From the NCBI GenBank assembly GCA_021234155.1, contig JAJEKV010000034.1, positions 11,992,697-12,056,696 of the forward strand: a DNA stretch of 64,000 bases. The letters are read 5' to 3'. A model generated the notes under the pieces. The model was given only the letters and a program-made list of their open reading frames with translations, ran no database searches and was not told the DNA's origin. Both the position numbers and the translations under genes were made by a program. Position 1 is the first letter of the stretch. The number at the start of each line of letters is the position of its first letter. The DNA comes from Isoetes taiwanensis (taxonomy: Eukaryota > Streptophyta > Lycopodiopsida > Isoetales > Isoetaceae). Of this stretch, positions 58,491-64,000 are shown in pieces.

Positions 58491-60479
58491 TCCAACTGCA
58501 TCTCATATTTGTTGTTTGTATGGTATTCTGGTTCTTTTTTCCTATATGGTATTCTAGGCCTTTTTTCTGCAAGCAATTGCTTGGGATGAGCATTAGCCCT
58601 TTGTCAATATTGCTACAATTAAATCTTATATTTTACTTGACTATTTTTCTTTGCTTTCAATTGTTTTAATTTTGTCAAGACATTATGTTATGATTGCATT
58701 ATACCAAAGATATATCACCCAGATATGTAATTGCAAGCCCAAGCTATGTTACAAAAGCGCACATCTAAGTTAGTAGTGGACAAACATTCAATAAGTAGTG
58801 AACAAACATTCAATACAAACCATAAATGTGGGCCTAGCATAGTGAGGCTCCTGTGATTATTTTTAATCCAAGGATTATTTTTAATAGAACATTGTTCTTA
58901 TTGGAAATTCCCATATCATTCAACATGTTCAAAATATGGATGTAAAAGCATCCCAGAATGCAAGTTATACTTATTAAGAGACAAATCACATAACCATTCA
59001 TCAAATGGTGGGACACATGAGATATAAATAGAATGCTTAGGCCATCAAACCTAAAAGTCATAAATTTTGCAATGAGTCTGTGCATTATCATTTTCAGTAA
59101 CCATTAGAAACATACGTTGGGGAACGTGGGTTGGAAAATATGAGCTGTATTTCTTGTACAATTAGAAAATATGAGTTGCATTTCTATATATGGTTTCAAG
59201 GTACTTCAAGCTTAAACAGTCTGTATAGGACACACCACTTACCCATCAGAGGTTTATTATGCTAAGTAAAAAACTTCAAAAGTTGCAGTATTGTAAAATA
59301 AGCATGGCTTCATATCGTAATTATCCATGCCTCAATGCCTTAGAAATTATGCAAGACGCTGTGAGAACTATAAATTAAATTCCATCTCTATCTATTGCAT
59401 GAATCCTTGAATGCGGTAGCCATTGCTATGGAGATTGTGATGCAAAGGTAATGCTTCGACATCATGATGATATTTAAATTTGATCACGTACAAATGTACC
59501 AATGTCCCTCATCCTCAAAAGACAAATGGAAAGGCGATGTCATAGTTGTTGGCTAGAATAGAAGACTTATATACGTCAAAAAGTTAAGCCTTATCAAAAA
59601 TATAATGCACTGAGAAGAATAAATGTTTGCCAAAGCATATCTATCTTGCGTTTTATTTAAACATATTTCGACCTATGTTTTACCTTTGTATAGACATTCA
59701 ACTTTGATACGCAAACAAACTAAAATAGTTTATGGTCAAACTTCTTACCTTCTGATTGTCCATATTTTTAAATACCTGCTTCATTATAAGCAATCGATAT
59801 CACCGTTTGCATTTTCAACGGCAGTCGGCAGTTTAAGTCCATTTGGAAATAGCCAATAAGCGCGAGACACAATTGGAAGCAAACAAAATTCTTGAGTAGT
59901 AGTTGAGATAATGCGTCGAGTGGGATTAGGAATTACTACTTGATTTTAATGACTAACTTGTGTATATAACATGAAGCTGAGATAAACATTTAGGAATTAT
60001 CTGACTTCTTCAACATTCAAAATCTAGAGCTCACTATTAAAACAATTTGGCTGAGTATTCCACTTGCTTAGCAAAAATGATTCATTTAAGAAATGCTACC
60101 TTGAAGCGAGCTCTTTTAAAAGCACAATTTGTGAATGCATGTAGCGGAAACATGTAAAAAACCAATGGATGTCTGAAAAAGGATGTCTATGATCATGGAA
60201 TATACCATTGGAGCCTATTCCGTTTATGTGTAGGCTGTAGTAACTAAGCTAGGTACCACGATCTTGCTAGTGAAAAATGCTTTGAATCCTCGGCTCTATC
60301 AGGTGGTTCTTTTTCAATTTGTGGCTCCAAGATTTTTTTTTTTCAATTTGTGTGATGATCTTTTGCTGCGTTTCATCCAAAGCTTGTGTAATTTGGAGAT
60401 GCAAGTTCAATTTAGAGCAATTGTCTTGAGAAGGCTCCTCTCTCTCCCTCCTCTATATACTCTCTCGCTCTCTCTCTTC
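58491..60479. other. No gene seen
   Basis: AT-rich with hydrophobic short frames typical of T-rich DNA. A poly-T run lies near 60335 and a CT-rich microsatellite at about 60433-60480, immediately before the LINE remnant. Confidence 0.45.
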
Positions 60480-61546
60480 CAATTTGAAAGCGGACTTTTG
60501 TTTAGGTAATGCAGTACAACAATTCTACTATATATGGATGGGTGAGGTATGGGGTCGAGGTTTATCTGGCGATTCTTGGAAAAAATTGAGGAAGGTGCAA
60601 AACAATTTCTTGAGAAGTGAGCTGGGAACTAAGGCTCAAACCCCATATGACATGCTTCCTTGTGGAATGTGGTACATGATGCACATGGAGAGAATTTGAA
60701 GAGAAGCTTTATGTAGGATACTCACATATCTTTGTAAAGGGTACAATTTGATATGGCGAGAGAAAGCTTACCAAGGCGTGCGTGGAGGAGACAAAGAGAT
60801 AGAAATTTGAGTATCTTTGGACATTTGTAGAATGGGCCGAGGAAATGGAGTTTAGATATTCATTTACTGCGAGAATAGATCGAACATTTGGGGATGGGTA
60901 CACCGGCATCTCATTAGAAAGAAAGCTGGAGGGTTCGAAGCAAAAAGAATTCTCTGAGAAAATATATGAATCCGCTTCAAGAGGCCAAGTATCAAAGAAG
61001 GCGTATCTTTAGAATGGGGCATACATGATAGCGAGGATCGACTTGGCTCCTACCACAGTTGAGGGTTGAGGTAGAGGCGTTGGAGTGATATTCGCATGAG
61101 TTGAGGGTTATTGCAAGGTATGTGATATCACGAGGAAGTTGAAGATGAAGCATGTGATTATAAGATTCAGATCATACAATGGGGCTAAGCCATAAGCGCG
61201 ACATTCGTTCAAACTCATTCTTTGGAATTTTTGACTTACGGGAAACAAGTTGGAAGTATTTGAAAGAGGTATTAGTCACGGAAGAGCGATTGTGCGTGAC
61301 AAAGAAAGTAGTGTTGTAATTGATGAGGGATGGGGGGAGTCTATGCATTTTATGTGGGAGGATGCATTAGAGGCATGTTCTATAATATTACAGTGTACAT
61401 ATTTGAGCGTCTCACATGGGCTACGGTGGTCTGCGAGTGATATTAAAATACAACAATTTCGGCTGTTTCATTTCTCTCAGCTACGATGGTCTCCGCAGAT
61501 AATAAATAAACATTTTATTTCATTTCATTTCATTTCATTTCATTTC
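60480..61546 (+). mobile_element. 5'-truncated LINE, 3' part with (ATTTC)6 tail
   Basis: The + frame at 60484-60699 reads EVWGRGLSGDSWKKLRKVQN, then NNFLRSELGTKAQTPYDML. This matches the post-reverse-transcriptase C-terminal region common in plant non-LTR elements (VWG..S...W..IE..Q..F.R..LG.K..TPY). Weaker coding signal in shifting frames continues to about 61100. The 61250-61591 frame runs into the tail and is probably 3' UTR. The element ends at six ATTTC units (61517-61546). No reverse transcriptase core is visible upstream, so the copy is 5'-truncated, the usual fate of LINE insertions. Confidence 0.6.
61517..61546 (+). repeat. (ATTTC)6 LINE tail
   Basis: Six perfect ATTTC units close the LINE remnant, playing the part of the AATAC tail of the 10.35-15.86 kb LINE. 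Confidence 0.9.
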
Positions 61547-64000
61547 TTTTTATCAGTAGAATCAAGTGAGAGATGGTGCCTAGATAGGTAGCTTCGATGC
61601 GTCATTTGGTGAGCACCCAGCTTGACCGATTATGCCTTTCCTAACATGACGTAGCCAGTTATTTGGACTCAAGGGATTTTACTTTGATATTAAAATACAA
61701 ACGCCGTGAATAACACTACGATTAGGATTAATAGTAATGTAAATCGATTACTCTAATTGGATATCTTTACTCCGGCAGTTAGATTGCTTAGCACTCTTGA
61801 GAGCACGATACGGTATGAGAGTGAAATTTGGACCCTATGTAACAGAGGAATGAACAACAGGATAAACATATTATTCTCATACCATCTCCACAATGTGTGA
61901 GATGCATCCTCTTCTCTTTGCTTCCTGAACTTACATGCAGAAGAACATGCTCTAGGAAATTCCAAATGCCTCTGTTTATTTGCTATACGTGTCAAATGCG
62001 TAAATGTGTCTTCTCTTTATTGAGAACAAAATGAGAACAAATATTAATCAACTTGGTTTCCCACATGCATGCTACCTCTCTCTTGAATTTAAAGCCCAAT
62101 AAAAGATGTAAAATTACGAAATACATAAACTATTAGCAGGCGGATTAACTTCGGCCTTTAATAAATTTACGCAGGATAGTTATATCCTTGAGATCTTCGA
62201 AACTTCAACCCACAAGCCTTGTATGATGTTATCCGGTAAGTGCATGATAAGAAAAGGATGAAGTGATCTGGAACCGCTGAAGTAGATCTGATCAAGCTGT
62301 TAATGATGAAAGGCTAGGGAAGACAATCTTGGTATTGCGATTTCTATGTTGAAAGACAAGCGAAAAGGTAAGGTTTGGGTGACAAAGAGATGCTTTTGGT
62401 TGTGTCAAGCAATTAGAGTTCCTTGCATCATGGCATGACATAAGTAGTGTTCAATTTGTGGAGGATTATTTTTTTCAGTGCGAGGGTTGTTGGGATAATG
62501 ATTGTCTTGATATTGATCCATTAGCATTAGAACTCTAAACCTAAACAAAAGGAAGTATGGAGTTGCGAGATATTATCTAGCAAAAGAGCAAGTTGGTTAG
62601 TGACACTAAGCATTGAGACAATGGTGAAGGTTAGGGGCTCAGTTATTGTTAGGTGGTTGTACGCCAATTCTTTAAAAATTGGGCAATTGGTGGAAGCAAG
62701 AGCCACTTTTCAGAGTATCTCTCTTGTTGATAGAGAGGAGGACCTACATGTACGCAATCTTAGAGCCGCGCCGGGATAGAAAGAAATCCAACTGAAAAGA
62801 TACCCTTTGCTAGGCAAATGGATATGTAAAGCGTGGCGAGAATATCCATGCAACTCCAACTTCTTCATGGCATAATTGGCAAAAGCGGCTGAGAAGGGAA
62901 CAAGATTTAGCCATGGAAATAATGGTTTGTTGGACAGCTGCTGGGATCTTGGCTGCCGGGGAGATATTTGAAAAATATATTGATTTTCAATGCGAGTGTA
63001 TGCCACACAAAAGCTGGGAAGGGATGAAAGGAAGGCGGGTTGTTGAGGAAAAGGTTACCATCACATTGTACTCAAAAGAGTATTTTGGAGGAAATTGAAT
63101 TCCTAGCCCGAGGTGGAAGTCTTCAATATCCCAACCTAGCTTTAGTAGGCTATGGAAGAAGCATTTCAATCATATCACCATAGCAACTTCGACAACTTTG
63201 CAAAGTGCAATTTATGTGCTAAGTTGAAGGAGACTCTTGATAAAGGTATTGCAGCGAGTCAAATGGCTAGGATGAGGAGCATATGAAGGACCATATACGT
63301 CAACTACCATGCCAGATCATGTTATTGGATGTGGAGGACTTTTATGCATTGGAACCTAATAACTATTTATGTACAGTATACGCTGACAAGATGATCTAGC
63401 AAAAGGCGTCTTCCACAATTCAAGTACATACCAAAAGTCATGTGGAAGATCCTTACCCTTCTGAGATCTTAATATTTGGGACAATCTTGCATGAAGCGGA
63501 CTCAAATCTACTATATAGCCCATTTTAGTTTTGGAGTTATGGAGGCGATGGTCAGAACTTCCATATCAGGAGTATCATGAGGTGTTTGAGAAACTATGAA
63601 AAGAGCCGGACAATGGTCACCTCAGGAACCCCATGACTAGCCGGGCACTACATAGTGCATTTGTTAAATGGAAACCCTAACAATATTATTGAAAAAGTTT
63701 AGCAAGGCAAGGTTTAGGAAGCTTTATGGGTCTGATGAACATGTGTTGGAGCTTCAATTTCATGTCTTTGGAAACTCCAAGATCTACCCGGAAAGGTTCC
63801 TCTTACGCTTGATAATTTAATAGAGGCCAAAATAAGAGCAGGTGGATATTTTCTTTCCTATCCTACTTAACAGGCTGGCTGAGATATTTGAAAGTTAATT
63901 TAGAGTTTCTTATGCCGAGCATACCCACTGAGGATATGGATGCATTATTTGGCAAGTATAGTTAACTATCGCGAGCTTTGTGACGGGTGACCAACTTTCC
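61547..64000. other. Mostly non-coding, one coding-like patch
   Basis: At about 62880-63098 the + strand reads KRLRREQDLAMEIMVCWTAA, then EKYIDFQCECMPHKSWEGMK, in one frame that ends YFGGN. It looks protein-like but matches nothing I know. Short + fragments near 63540 and 63700 could be related. The window ends inside this region, so a longer gene may continue beyond it. Confidence 0.3.

Noticed and set aside
61250-61591. A 113-codon + frame reaching into the ATTTC run
   Set aside because: Its last part encodes the HFISFHFISF translation of the tail, so it reads through the LINE 3' end and is not a separate gene.
1-64000. CRISPR array, ribosomal RNA, bacterial operons, promoters or terminators
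   Set aside because: No direct-repeat/spacer pattern of constant length, no rRNA signature, and all context is plant nuclear; the palindrome copies are too irregularly spaced outside 4718-4955 to be an array.

Overview
The window reads as nuclear DNA of a land plant with a large, repeat-filled genome. A non-seed plant such as a fern or lycophyte is my best guess, but only an inference. Base composition is AT-leaning. Reading frames are short, broken and intron-interrupted, there are no operons or ribosome-binding sites, and nearly everything recognisable is transposon debris. No intact host gene can be defended. Conserved motifs often sit side by side in different frames, so either the copies are old or the sequence carries uncorrected indels.

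Layout. (1) 1061-9467 is the best-defined object: a DNA-transposon-like unit of about 8.4 kb bounded by 28-bp inverted repeats. It holds two divergent genes. The right-hand (+) gene encodes a protein of the DUF7869 type, with QLDNT..ENK and VGHTHD motifs. The left-hand (-) gene encodes a protein with a long acidic tract followed by a basic patch. Between them, and inside their apparent introns, lies a short palindrome (consensus CTATGCGCGCATAG) in about 18 copies, five of them clustered in the divergent promoter region at roughly 40-bp steps. (2) 10351-15861 is a degenerate L1-type LINE on the - strand with endonuclease, reverse transcriptase and zinc-finger remnants, ending in a perfect (AATAC)21 tail. 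(3) 15.9-19.8 kb is mostly non-coding, with one weak SINE-like stretch and a GT-rich repeat. (4) 19.86-30.3 kb is a second multi-exon-looking locus with a + half and a - half facing each other. I do not recognise its proteins. It carries its own dispersed GC-rich palindrome (core CCCGCGGTCGCGAA) in the non-coding gaps.

(5) 32499-33600 is a five-unit satellite of about 220 bp whose units contain a hairpin. (6) 34.1-34.3 kb has two perfect GC-rich palindromes. (7) 37.4-37.8 kb has two SINE-like direct repeats. (8) 38.7-39.64 kb is a three-copy repeat of about 300 bp with a 155-codon - strand frame. (9) 41.24-42.04 kb is a broken kelch-repeat gene with a 180-bp tandem duplication. (10) 42.57-44.11 kb is framed by 130-bp direct repeats and contains nested inverted repeats. 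(11) 44-60 kb is largely non-coding with several small tandem arrays. (12) 60.48-61.55 kb is the 3' end of a + strand LINE ending in (ATTTC)6. The last 2.5 kb has only weak coding signal.

The most interesting pattern is that separate mobile-element-like loci each carry their own short, GC-centred palindrome, repeated only in non-coding parts and sometimes just inside an apparent 5' splice site.
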